Shown here piece after piece: positions 23,866 through 35,552 of a stretch of DNA of 64,000 nt. Made by a program: the position numbers and the translations under genes. Source of the DNA: Fusarium oxysporum f. sp. lycopersici 4287 (Eukaryota; Ascomycota; Sordariomycetes; Hypocreales; Nectriaceae); assembly GCF_000149955.1 (NCBI RefSeq), contig NC_030994.1, positions 1,693,776-1,757,775 on the forward strand, written 5' to 3'. The notes below the pieces were generated by a model. It was given only the letters and a program-made list of their open reading frames with translations. It made no database searches and had not been told where the DNA came from. Position 1 is the stretch's first letter, and each line of letters opens with the position of its first letter.

Positions 23866-25312
23866 ATGTTGTCTCGAGCTCTCCGTCTCCCCAGGGCTGT
23901 GCCTATGCGCACCAAGCTCGCCGCTCCCACTTACACTGCCATTCGCTCTGTCACCACCGATGCTGCTTCGGCGTCCCTGAGCCACTCAGTCCCCAAGGTG
24001 AGAAAATGCGCACTTTCCATCCCGCAAGGGTCCTTCGGAATACCCTCGCCCGACACTTCGCCCTCCGCAATGCGCCTACGAACCATCACTGACTCTTCGA
24101 CTGCTACAGTCCGATGACGAGCCTTTCTCTGTTAACCTCAGCGATGAGAGCTTCGAGACCTACGAGCTGGACCCCCCTCCTTACACCCTGGAGGTGACCA
24201 AGAAGGAGCTGAAGGATATGTACCGCGAGATGGTCATCACCCGGTATGCAATACCATTTCCCACGACCTCAATACGACATTTACTGATAATCCCGCAGAC
24301 AGATGGAGATGGCGGCCGATCGTCTGTACAAGGAGAAGAAGATTCGTGGTTTCTGCCACTTGTCTACCGGACAGGAGGCTGTTGCCGTTGGCATTGAGCA
24401 TGCCATCACCAAGGAGGACGATATTATCACCGCTTACCGATGCCACGGCTACGCCCTGATGCGTGGTGCTACCGTTCGATCCATCATTGGTGAGCTGCTT
24501 GGCCGACGTGAGGGTATCTCCTACGGAAAGGGTGGTTCCATGCACATGTTCGCCAAGAGCTTCTACGGCGGTAACGGTATCGTCGGTGCTCAGGTTCCCG
24601 TTGGCGCTGGCCTTGCCTTTGCTCACAAGTACAATGGCAACAAGAACGCTTCCATCATCCTCTACGGTGATGGTGCTAGCAACCAGGGCCAGGTCTTTGA
24701 GGCTTTCAATATGGCCAAGCTCTGGAACCTCCCTGCCCTCTTTGGCTGCGAGAGTAAGTCAATATTATAAGAACGAGCCAGAGCACTACTGACAACTCCG
24801 CAGACAACAAGTACGGTATGGGTACCGCTGCTGCTCGTTCTTCCGCTTTGACCGACTACTACAAGCGTGGTCAGTACATCCCCGGTCTGAAGGTCAACGG
24901 TATGGATGTCCTTGCCGTCAAGGCCGCCGTCAAGTACGGCAAGGAGTGGACTGCAGCCGACAAGGGACCTCTCGTCCTCGAGTACGTCACCTATCGATAT
25001 GGCGGTCACTCCATGTCTGATCCCGGTACCACCTACCGAACCCGTGAGGAGATTCAGCGCATGCGATCCACCAACGATCCTATTGCTGGACTCAAGCAGA
25101 AGATCCTGGACTGGGAGATCACAAGTGAGGAGGAGCTCAAGAAGATTGACAAGGAGGCTCGTGCCCACGTCAACGAGGAGGTTGCTGCTGCTGAGGCCAT
25201 GGCCGCGCCTGAGCCCAAGCCTGAGATTCTGTTTGAGGATATCTACGTTCGGGGATCCGAGCCCGAGTACATCCGTGGCCGTATTCCCGAGGAGAACCAC
25301 TACTTCCAGTAG
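23866..25312 (+). CDS. PDA1: Pyruvate dehydrogenase E1 component, alpha subunit, mitochondrial
   Basis: Four exons: 23866-23997, 24110-24243, 24299-24753 and 24804-25312, giving 409 residues, the usual length. It catalyses thiamine-diphosphate-dependent decarboxylation of pyruvate in the matrix, as an alpha2beta2 E1 with the beta subunit, feeding acetyl-CoA to the citric acid cycle. The N-terminus ([20 protein letters not shown]) is an arginine-rich mitochondrial presequence. The ThDP motif runs from GDGASNQG (about residue 213) to the NN pair (about 240), completed only by splicing at 24753/24804. [10 protein letters not shown] and [13 protein letters not shown] are typical active-site segments. 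The regulatory phosphoserine loop [16 protein letters not shown] is intact (about residue 304), so control by PDH kinase is expected. The C-terminus ends NHYFQ. Confidence 0.96.
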
Positions 25313-25618
25313 AGGGATTGAGCGCGAGGCCGTACCACCATAATGATTTGAGCACTTGTTGCTTGCTGTAATATACATCCATGATCTATCTAGAAAGAGG
25401 CCTGGCATGGTCCGAAAATGGAGAAGGGCGAGGACCCAGGATTGCTTTTTTCGTGTTACTCATGGATGTCTCTTTGTCCTACTGTGGTTTTATATCAATG
25501 GCTTTCTCAAAGTTAGAATCAATAACGAAAGAAATCACCCAATATCATGATATTTGGCGAGCCATCTCGGCCTATCTCCCCCGAGACAACAAGAGCTTGC
25601 AGGGGCCCCTCTAACAAT

Positions 25619-25773
25619 TAATTAACGCGCGCTAATAAATTTGATCGACGCCTCACCTAACATGGGAATAGCCCGGTGCACGTCCTGCCTTACTAGGCAA
25701 CCGAGTCACGTGGAGCAGGCATCTCGCGCGTTCTGGTCGCACCTGCCTTCGCGAATGGCAGCTAATTAACGCG
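25619..25773. promoter_or_regulatory. CGCG-rich direct repeat in the CDC9 promoter (MCB-like)
   Basis: TAATTAACGCG occurs twice in direct orientation, at 25619-25629 and 25763-25773, and further CGCG cores lie near 25726-25732 and 25790-25794. WCGCGW-type sites are bound by MBF/Mlu-cell-cycle-box factors that drive G1/S genes such as DNA ligase I; the second copy (ACGCGA) fits that consensus, the first (ACGCGC) only partly. The role is inferred from position and the known regulation of CDC9 in yeasts. Confidence 0.4.
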
Positions 25774-25786
25774 ACAGGTTGCCTAG
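25693..25786. repeat. 10-base inverted repeat in the CDC9 promoter
   Basis: CTAGGCAACC at 25693-25702 is matched by its exact reverse complement GGTTGCCTAG at 25777-25786, with 74 bases between. It flanks the E-box-like and CGCG elements, ending 10 bases before the upstream ATG at 25797. It could be paired sites for one regulator or chance. Confidence 0.4.
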
Positions 25787-25796
25787 CGGGCGCGTC

Positions 25797-28791
25797 ATGC
25801 TACTCAGTGTCAGGTCAACTCGCGGGCTCACAATTGCCCCTCTCTTTCTACAAAACACTTCCAGATTAATATCACGACCTGTAAATTGTTGTTCCTTGTG
25901 TTCGTTGCGTTTGTTTTCGACAAGAATTCCAGGCATCATGGCACCAAAACAGGCGACTCTCGGGTATGTCAAGTCCGGACAGAGCACAATCGGGTATATG
26001 GAGGGACAACTAAAAGTTAAAGATTCGATCACTGACCAAGGCCAATTGGTAACTACAGGAAGTTCTTTGGGGCAAAAGGTGCGCCTCCTCAACAGACAAA
26101 GCTCTCCTTCAGCAGCAAACCCAAAAAAGAAGAAGCGAAGCACGAGGAGGAGGCTAACATGAATACCAAATCGGGCTCAGATTCTGAGAAAGGTATTTTG
26201 CTACTTCGATGAAATCCTACGATATTCTAAATATGGATCAGAAACAAAGAAGCGAGCAAGATCAGAAGACAAGACCAAGCCCGAGCTGACGCCCATTAAG
26301 AAAGAGGAAGTCGATGACGAGAGCGATGGACCTGTCACCAAGCGAGCACGACGAAGTCGAAAGCGAGTCGAGGACGAAGATGACGATGAGATGATTGAAG
26401 AAACTGTGAAGAAAGAGAAACATGCATCCCCCAACAAGTCAAAGGTCGCGAGTACACCCCCAAAGGTCAAGTCGCCCAAGAGGTCAAAGGCAACCCCTAA
26501 AGCCAAGGCGGCCGAAGAACCTACTCCCGAGGAGAACGACGAGTCTGCCAAAGAAGAAGCATCGACAGCTTCAGCTTCAGAAGCCGAGCTTGACGACGAG
26601 GCAGATGTCGAAGATAAGCCTGAAGTTGCTGCCAAGGCTCGCGAGAAGGTCCAGACAAAGTTCAAGTCCAAGACGAAAGACCCCTATCCTGACTGGAAGC
26701 CCGGCACCCCTATTCCGTATGCGGCCCTGTGTACAACGTTCTCTCTTGTGGAAATGACCACCAAAAGATTGATTATTATGGAGCATTGCTCTCTGTTCCT
26801 TCGCCAAGTCATGCGCCTGACCCCTGAGGATCTATTACCTACAGTCTTATTAATGATCAACAAATTGGCTCCTGACTACGCTGGTATCGAGCTTGGTATT
26901 GGCGAGTCGTTAATCATGAAGGCTATCGGCGAGACGACCGGACGAAGCCTCCAGGTGATTAAGGCTGATCAGAAAGAAATTGGTGATCTTGGATTGGTGG
27001 CTGTAAAGAGTCGATCAACCCAGCGCACTATGTTCAAGCCCAAGGCTTTGACTATCAGGGGTGTGCATCAAGGCCTAATGAACATTGCTACTGTCACTGG
27101 TAACGGTGCTCAGGGGCGCAAGGTGGATGGTATCAAGAAGCTTCTTGCTGCAGCTGATGCCAACTCCACTGGCAAAGTCGACATCACCAAGGACAAGGGA
27201 GGACCGAGTGAAGCCAAGTTCATCATTCGATTCCTGGAAGGAAAGCTGAGACTTGGTTTGGCTGAGAGAACCGTTCTTGTTTCTTTGGCGCAAGCTATTG
27301 TTGCCCACGAGGCAGATGCCAAGGGTAAGGTCCCTAGCACCTCAGATCTTGAGAAGGGTGAATCAATTCTCAAGACGGTCTACAGGTAAGCCACGTGAAC
27401 CACTGTCGCTGACCCATACTTACAAAACACAGCGAACTTCCGAGCTACGACGTGATTATTCCTGCAATGCTAGAACATGGGATCATGAAGCTTCGGGAAA
27501 ATTGCAAGCTCCGACCCGGTGTACCTTTGAAGCCCATGCTGGCCAAGCCAACCAAGGCCATTACTGAAGTACTCGATCGCTTTGAGGGACAAACCTTCAC
27601 CTGTGAGTATAAGTATGATGGCGAAAGAGCACAAATCCATTATGTGGCAAAAGATGCGCCTCAAGAACTAAACGAAGCGAGTCAAGGCGCCGCTAAGGAG
27701 GCCGCTGCTGGTGTTGCTAGCATCTTCTCCAGAAACTCCGAAGATCTCTCCAGGAAGTATCCCGATATTCTTGCCAAACTCCATACCTGGGTCAAGCCGG
27801 ACACCAAGAGCTTTGTCCTGGATTGTGAGACAGTGGCCTGGGATGTCGATGAGAAGAAAGTGTTGCCCTTCCAGCAACTCATGACACGCAAGAAGAAGGA
27901 CGTCAAGGTTGAGGATGTCAAGGTCAAGGTTTGCGTATTTGCATTTGATCTGTTGTACCTCAATGGAGAAGCCGTTGTCGAGAAGGCACTGCGTGAACGA
28001 CGTGAGCTTCTCGAAACCGCGTTTAATCCCGTGGAAGGCGAGTTTTCCTTCGCTACCCACATGAACGGCCAGGAACTGGATGAGATCCAGGTTTTCCTTG
28101 ATGAAAGTGTCAAGGCATCATGCGAGGGTCTGATGGTAAAAATGCTGGATGGGACTGAGAGTGGATATGAGCCCAGTAAGCGAAGTCGTAACTGGCTCAA
28201 GGTAAGAATTCGAAACTGCATTACTAGAATCTGTTTGACTGACTGCCATCATAGATCAAGAAGGATTACCTCTCAGGCGTCGGTGATTCCCTGGATCTTG
28301 TTGTTTTGGGCGCATACTACGGCAAAGGCAAGCGTACATCTGTTTACGGTGCATTCCTTCTGGCCTGTTACAACCCTAACTCAGAGACATACGAAACTGT
28401 TTGCAATATTGGAACTGGCTTCTCAGAACAGGTCTTGGAGGATCTCCACACCCAACTCTCTGAGATTACCATTGATAGGCCTAAGCCTTTTTACTCACAC
28501 TCTTCTGGTGGTCAACACCAACCTGATGTCTGGTTTGAGCCTCGGTATGTCTGGGAAGTCAAGACAGCCGATTTGACCCTCAGTCCACGTTACAAGGCCG
28601 GTGCTAAGGAAGGTGTCGACCCGTCAGGAAACAAGGGCATCAGTCTTCGATTCCCTCGCTTCATCCGTGTGCGAGATGATAAGAAAGCTGATGCTGCCAC
28701 GACAAGTCGCCAGGTTGCTGAAATGTATCGCAAACAGGAGAGCGTGACAAAGAACAAGGGCCCCTCTGTTGATGATGACTTTGAGTATTAG
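25797..28791 (+). CDS. CDC9: DNA ligase I (ATP-dependent), with two in-frame starts
   Basis: This enzyme seals nicks between Okazaki fragments and in repair. Five exons follow from the nuclear start: 25938-25963, 26059-26192, 26242-27385, 27433-28201 and 28255-28791, giving 869 residues. The N-terminus carries a PIP box, QATLGKFF, for PCNA binding, then a Lys/Glu-rich disordered region (residues 20-230). The DNA-binding domain, the adenylation domain with KYDGERAQ (catalytic Lys about residue 495) and the OB-fold domain follow; WFEPRYVWEVK and RFPRFIRVRDDK are typical ligase I blocks, and the end is SVDDDFEY. An upstream ATG at 25797 is in the same frame and adds 47 residues rich in Arg, Ser and Leu with no acidic residue, ending RLFSTRIPGI. 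That looks like a mitochondrial presequence, as in yeast Cdc9. The ATG at 25938 has the stronger context (A at -3, G at +4). Confidence 0.95.
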
Positions 28792-29451
28792 AATTAGTGT
28801 TGGTCTCTTGGGCTTTCTCAGAGGAGAAGTTTATGCATCGGCTGGTATGTTGCTGCTCCGGCGTTGGTTTCATTCTATATCAGGATTTCAATCAAGCGTG
28901 GGAGTTGCACGCTGAAAGAAAAACTAGGGGCTATTTTGACCCGACCATTACTTCATGATGATTTAAGCGATTTTATGATAAATGCTCAGATCTGATTCTA
29001 CCATGTGGTTTGTTTCCTGGCGTGCGGTTTTTGGCTGCAAATACGGGAATACTGGCGGGCTGAATCGATGTCTGTCATGCTTTAGGGAAAGAGAAAAACA
29101 TCCAACACTAAGCTTAGATATAAGTGATGTAAAGATTTACTAAGCCTATATTAACTATAGCTAACTATTCTTGTTATTTAGAATATAGTCCTTTTTCTTG
29201 CCTCCCCTTGGCATATAATATTCCAAGAAATAGGCAAATTTTGTGACAAAACCCGAAGCGCATGATGGCACATAATGGTTTATTTCGGAAACTGAGATGG
29301 GAGGTCAGCAATATTTCAGGATAAATTTGGATGAAGCGTTGAATTGTACACATATATAGCCTATCAAGAACAGCAAACTCGTCTATATGATCAAAACCAA
29401 TATACCCACGACCAATAATACATGACCCAGCATCAAATCTATAGGCTCCTC
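28792..29451. other. Convergent intergenic region (0.66 kb)
   Basis: This lies between the 3' ends of CDC9 and the CLC gene. An AT-rich stretch at about 29100-29180 stands out from the neighbours but has no repeat structure I can define. Nothing coding is seen. Confidence 0.5.
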
Positions 29452-32442
29452 TTATAACATTGGCTCTTCCCCTTGTATGCTATCCCCATCATCGGCACCA
29501 TCGCCATGTAATAACCCACTACTTTCACCGCCGCCATTGTCGTCTGCTATCCTGTCGGTCACGCCAGTCTCATGACCAGCACCGCCGGGTGCCAGACCCA
29601 TGGTGCGGCGTGTCTCTTCGGCACCATTGAGGACATACCAGACGTCCTTCTTTGTCAACAAGCCCTGCAGAACACCGCGATCGCTGAAGAGAAGATATCT
29701 CAGGCCGAGCTTTTGGAAATATGTAGCGACAAGGTGAAGACTTGTATGCGAAGCCCGGGTAAGCGGTGTTTGGTCCATCCAGGGGCGAAGATCCAGAGTT
29801 GTGCGTGGATCTGCCATGGGCTGGTGAGAAAAGAAGGCTTCAGTCTCAGGGGGCAGCAAACGAGGTGCTTGCGTTGAGGCTGAGAGATTGTATGCCAGCT
29901 CGGCACGAGAGATATATCCAAGAAGAATGGCTTCTCGGGGATCTGATATGACGGGGAAACCGCGGTATGGGTGCATCTCGAGGATAGTGGTGAGAGATGC
30001 GATAGTGTGACCTGTGGCAGTAAGAACGACAAGATCCTCGATGCGAGTCATGACTTGAGAAGCTGGGATGTCAGGAATAGATTCGTTATTCTCACTATTG
30101 TCGAGAAAAGGATATTCGTTGAAGTGAATCCACGATTCGTAGATACCGCGACGAGAGAAAGCATCGCCCACCCACTTTGATATCATGACAGCGATCATAA
30201 TGGGGAGAACATAGGTGAGGGCGCCAGTGAGCTCGAACATGATGACGACAATAGAGACGGTCAAGCGAGTTACTCCAGCAAGAGATGCTGCTGCTCCGAC
30301 GATGGCGTATGTACCTGGTGTAACGCAGGGTATATCAGGTTCGCATGAGCTAAATAAGAAAAATCCAGGGTGATTGGTAACCCAAATCTCCATAATGATA
30401 CCTACAGCGCGGCCTGTCAAGGCACCAATGGCCATAGAAGGGAGAATAATTCCGGCGGGAATTTGGAGACCGAATGTGACAGCGGCGAGGAAGAAGCCCA
30501 ATACTGATGCAAAGACTAGGAGGACAATGGTCCTGGCCGAGGCAGCTCCTGTTCTACAGAGGCCGATGGGGTCGTCGAGAACCTGCGAGCATTCTGAAAA
30601 GAGGTTGGAGACGAGCTCAGTCGTCTGCACCTTCATGTAGAAGTTAGGATAGTTGATGAGGGCAGTGAAGAAGGCCACGATGAGAACCTGGACGATAGGG
30701 CCTGGGATCCATCGGTTTGACTTCTTCCAGCGAGCAATAGCCATGTTGAGTCTTATGAAGAGACCGCCATGTATGCCCTGGAAAGGAAATACTGTTAGTT
30801 ACTTTTTCTGTTCGTGCTTGATATTGGACTTACACCCATGACGCCTAGTATGGCGTAGGGGAGCAGCTCGAAGCCATGCCATCCAATGCTGTAGTGAACT
30901 TGATACAAGACAAGCTTGCCAGATCGAAAGGGGTCGAAAGCCTGAAGAACAACTGCAGCAGTCATGGCACAGACAAAGCTCTGCCACATCGTCTTGTCTG
31001 GAAAGTAATAAGACAAAGTCTGTAGAGAATTAGTATTGGTTGGGGGGTTGGGGCTGAGCATAACTAACCTCGAGACTGAACAAGACACCACCGATGGGGG
31101 AACCAAAGGCAACTGAGACACCTGAGGCGGCAGCAGCCGAAAGAACCTCACGTTTGCGAGCTAATAGCGTTAGCTGATGACAACTGACTGCATTATAGGG
31201 AAGCTCTATACCTTCATTGTCATTGATGTTGCGGAACAATTTCGTAAATACGTTGGCGCAACAGCAAGCAACATGAATTAGGGGGCCTTCTTTACCCAAC
31301 CACATGCCTGATGCAACAGCAAGAGCCTGTGATGGTGTCAGTAATGAGCTGGTAAGCAGTGTAAACTTGACTTACAAGACCAAGAGACTTAATAATGAGT
31401 GTCCAGAGCCCAAGGAACCGTCGAATGACGAAGCCCCCCAGAACAGTCTTGATTTCTGGAATACCACTGTGCTTTGCGTAGATGGCATATTCCTGGACGA
31501 GAAGTGCTGCGACATATGCAAACAGCATCTTCCAATCGTTAGCCATATGAGGTAGTAGAAGTTACGGGGGTCCAGTGTGCATACCGCGAAAGAAACAAAG
31601 AAGAAATACTCAATGAACCACTTGCCACCTTTTGAATGGACTCCCAGAGCGTCGCCCCAAGTTTTCCAACCGTCACATTTGGAGCCTTGGTCATAGCCAT
31701 AACAGCAGAACGCCTTATTTAGGTAAAAATGGCCTCCTTCTGGTCCACTCGCGCAGTATCCTTCCTTCAAATCTCCAAGCCAATCGGTCGTGACGTTGAT
31801 GACAGCAGCAACAGTGCCTACAAGCATACCCGTCAAGAGCAGGACGATCCAGACTTGGCTGGCATCAATGAGGCGTCGCACATAACCTATAACCCCAGAC
31901 GCACTCGAGTATAGCATGCGCAATCTCTGGCGCTCTTTTGTGTATTCGAAAATCCAATCGATAGCCGTAAGATCCTCGTAGCCGACTCGACGCCCTGGTC
32001 CCTCGACATACCAATCATGCGGCACACCATCCTTGGAAGCTTCGTTGAACATGACAGCCTCAGGGCGCGGGGGAGTATTAGAGCTTGAATAAACAGCTGG
32101 AGACGGTCCTCTCGAGGAGGCATGCGGTCGTGAACCTGTGATGGCGGAGAGAAGTCTAGAGGGCGCAGACCAGAGCGAGGGACCCTGCCTGCGTTTAAAG
32201 GTCATGGGTGCACTCAGATTGCTCTGAAGCGGATCGTCGCCGAGCACATGGTCTCGGTCGCGAGACCTACCACGGCCGCTGTCATCGCTGGCGTCGTCGT
32301 GAAGGAAATCGAGCTCGTCGCGATCGTCGGAATTGGAGTTTGGAGTATGCGACGAGGACGAGGCGGAAGCAGAAGCAGAAGCAGAAGCGGAGGCGAGGGC
32401 GTAGGGGTCGTTTTGAGACGCTCCAGACATGATGCGGCTCAT
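29452..32442 (-). CDS. CLC-family chloride transporter (Gef1/CLC-3-5 type) with CBS domains
   Basis: Six exons on the minus strand: 32442-31585, 31528-31376, 31326-31212, 31160-31069, 31019-30834 and 30777-29452, giving 909 residues. The first 150 residues are disordered and Ser/Ala/Asp-rich, with an (SA)n tract from a hexanucleotide repeat near 32361-32392. The membrane domain has the CLC signatures HSGIPEIK (usually GSGIPE), [10 protein letters not shown] with the gating glutamate, and [11 protein letters not shown]. Two CBS motifs follow ([14 protein letters not shown] and a segment ending [21 protein letters not shown]). Proteins of this group move chloride, usually in exchange for protons, in Golgi, endosome or vacuole membranes and support V-ATPase-driven acidification and copper loading. 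At the proton-glutamate position the spliced sequence is FSLETLSYYF, so Thr replaces the second Glu. A second ATG lies four codons into the frame. Confidence 0.93.
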
Positions 32443-33214
32443 GACATTGTGATTATGCGGTGTAAGAGCTCACAGCTGGCCCGGAGTCTTTGGTTTGTGA
32501 GAGACTGAAAGGGAGAGGAGTCCAGATAAAGTTAGATACGAGGTTGTTGATGTCCATGTCAAGTGCGCTATTGACTAGGAGGGTTCAGTGGAGGACACGC
32601 AATGGCTATAGTTGGTCTGGTTGGTCGTTGTAAGGCTTGGATTGCCTAAAACGTCGACTCGACCAGCTGAAAACAAGCATCATGGCGTCGGGCGGTTGTT
32701 TATAGCTGAGACAAGGAAGAGTTTAAGAAATATTGAAACATTCTATTGTCTCGAGTTGCAATTTTGAGGCTCAAGTTTAAATACTAACTAAAGCAATTGC
32801 CTGGTCTCGCGAAGATCTTGGCTTTCATTGTCCTTGTCGAAGCTAGCTTAAAACACTTATTTATATCACATTCCTAATAGACTGATTAGTATATGATAGT
32901 ACGGAACGGTATACTTGGATCTCAATAATAATTAGGATTTATTCATCATGTAAAATGAATTCGTTGATATCACCCCTTCCATAAATGTTGGAGGTTTCTA
33001 GAATTCATCTACGGAGGGGAATTTATAAATAGTGGGACCCAACAAAGTTGTTGCAAGTCGAGTCCATCAATACACACTCTTCTCATCTTAGCAACTATTT
33101 TCATATACAGCCAAATCTTTATTTATCTCAAGACACTCAAGTGTTGCAGTCAGCGTATGGAAACTACAGCTCTGTATCCGGAACTCGACTCACTACTACA
33201 AAATAGGGACCAAG
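32443..33214. other. Divergent intergenic region (0.77 kb)
   Basis: This must carry the promoters of the CLC gene (minus) and the neurochondrin-like gene (plus). The centre (32750-32960) is AT-rich. No named site or RNA gene is evident. Confidence 0.5.
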
Positions 33215-35198
33215 ATGGCTGAAAATACACAAAGTACTGCTTCGCAACCAACAGACGTCAACAAGATACAATCACTTCTCAAGGCCAAAGATGATACCCA
33301 AAGATTTGTAGGACTAGCCCTCCTAAAATCTCTTCTCGACAGCTCAGAACAACTTCGCCAAGATGAGCAAACAGTTCAAGGTCTATGGTCCAGTCTCTCA
33401 CCCAAGTTCCTCGACCGACTACTACGCACAGGCTCAAAGCCTTCAACTCAGAATTCAAAAGAGATGTTGGATTTGGCTGTATCTGTCTTGTACATTTTCT
33501 CCATTCTTCTTCCCGATCAGGCTAAGAGTGACGCCAAATTCATCAACAGAATCCCCTTGCTCGTCAATGCAGTTCTCTACAGGTATGAAGCCTCGCCAGG
33601 CAAAAGGAAAAAACTAATGGCTGTTTCAGCTCTGAAGACACCACAAAGTTAATACTTCAACTACTACATACTCTAGCAAGCTCACAGCAAGGAGCACAAG
33701 AATTTATCAAGGTGGAAGACTTTAGCTCCCTTACCGAGATCGCTCCTAGCCATGCACAGGTTCTGGATATCTTTTGCTTTGCATGGCTCAATTCTATGAC
33801 AACCATTGAAGATCCCTCTACGCTGGTGAGGCAGATTGACGACACGATTCAAAGTCTGGTCTCATCATTCACTGGAACTGATGCTGTCACTCTTCTCGAG
33901 TTCCTTGGTTACTTTCTTCGGCATGCCAACTCTTCTGTGCGTTTTCCACACCTTCTCCGAGAGAATCATCTAACCATTTGCTTCAGATTCTTCCTCAGCA
34001 TCCCAAGTGGCTCAAAGTAGTCGTTAGCTACATTCAAAACCTCGTCACAAGTAGGCCAACACCTGAAGCCCGAGCGGCATATACGAATGCCACAGCCTCG
34101 ATACTCCAAGCTTTCCCGTCCGAGGCACCGAAGTTGGTGTTTATCGACGACAAAAAGGATGACAAGGCCTTCTCATACCTACTCATCAACCTCCTACTCA
34201 TTGATATTCGCTCTTCGGCTCCCACTCTTCTAGAACAGCTAAATAAGCCCGAGTACCCCAAAGTCTCAACACGCCTCACATCTGCATTCGACGTCATCTC
34301 AATCTTCATTGGATACCTCGTGCAGTGTTTGGAAGACGAGTCCATGGAAACCTTCTTCATGACCCCTGAGAACCTCCTTAAGCTCCGTAAGGGCATTTCC
34401 GAGACAATGTCTCTCACAGCCGAGTATCTTCGCGATCGATGGGATGCTTCTGTTGCCGGAGCCATGGGACTACATCCAGACGCTCGTACTGGTACGATAG
34501 ACACATCAGCTGGAGTCCACCACACACTCGCTTGGGACTCAATGAGAGATAATGCTGATGATGATATGTTCATACTTTCAGCTGTGCGAGCGTTGGCGCT
34601 CTGGCTGCGAGAAGAGGAGAATGATATCCTGCGAAAAGAGGCTACGGGTTTGATGGATATGTTTATGGATCTTTACAAATCCAGCTCTCAGCATAAACTC
34701 GACTTCCGATCTCCGGTCCTCGTGGCTCTCGAGGGTGTGACTACGCTACCCAAAGGTCGCGAGCTGTTGCTCGCCAACGAAGGGTGGACAATTCTCGCTC
34801 ACGATCTGAACTCTATTCTGCAGCATGCCTCACAGACTTGGGGAGAGCAGGAGGTTGCTCGGGCTACAGACATTGTTCGCATTCTGCTTCCCATAGTTGA
34901 GCAAGAATCCAACGGTGTTCCTGAAGCTTGGATGGATCTCATCACTTCAGTGGCAGCATGGGATGTCCCTGACTCAGGATTACCACCCCAGGTACAGGAA
35001 GCAGTAATATCCTCTTTGCAACTTTGCTGCGCGGTGCTTGTAGCGGCGAACCGGGGCATGCGGCAGAGATATAAGCACTCTATTGCTGCTATCTATGGGA
35101 TTGCGTCTCAACTTGCTAAGCAAGTCAGTCAGGATAACCCTGAGAGGGAAATGTTAGAAGACGTTCTTGCTACATTGGGTTCGTTAACGCAGGAGTGA
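33215..35198 (+). CDS. Neurochondrin-family protein
   Basis: Three exons: 33215-33582, 33630-33936 and 33987-35198, giving 628 residues. The protein is almost entirely alpha-helical with repeated Leu-rich helices resembling ARM/HEAT packing: examples are QSLLKAKDDTQRFVGLALLK near the start, LILQLLHTLASSQQGAQEF after the first intron, and ALWLREEENDILRKEATGLM further on. This layout and wording match the neurochondrin family. In animals neurochondrin is a cytosolic scaffold; fungal members are uncharacterised, so no specific role is claimed. No signal peptide or membrane segment is present. It is divergent from the CLC gene and followed in tandem by the disulfide reductase gene. Confidence 0.75.
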
Positions 35199-35552
35199 TG
35201 AAAACTACGAATTACCCTTTCAGGCGTACCAATATTAACATGACGTTCATCTAGCTAAATGTTGTGAAGGATGGATAGTGCTTATGTCAATACGTTAAGC
35301 GCTTATATACACCTTCAGTGGTCGTGTTGTTCTGTCCTACCCCTCACGAGATTGTGGCATCCCCTTTGGTCAACAGTAACTTCATCAATCACGCTGACGA
35401 AACGCGGGCGTTGCGTTGTAAGAGATGAATAAGCCACCTGCTTACATGGCGCTGAACGATGGCGCCTCGTATAAGAGGCTTCTATTCATACACTCTATTT
35501 AGCAGGTCTTTAAGTCCTGATAGAATCAAACCTCAATTGACAACCTCTGTTC
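35199..35552. other. Tandem intergenic region (0.35 kb)
   Basis: This holds the 3' flank of the neurochondrin-like gene and the promoter of the oxidoreductase gene. I see nothing further in it. Confidence 0.5.

Larger units (their letters stand above)
25313..25796. other. Intergenic region with the CDC9 promoter
   Basis: This holds the 3' flank of PDA1 and the promoter of DNA ligase I. The right half contains several CGCG elements, a direct repeat TAATTAACGCG and a 10-base inverted repeat (listed separately). A TCACGTGG site lies at about 25705-25712. Confidence 0.55.

Noticed and set aside
24662..25408. 248-codon minus-strand frame
   Set aside because: It is antisense to PDA1 exons and only reflects their codon bias.
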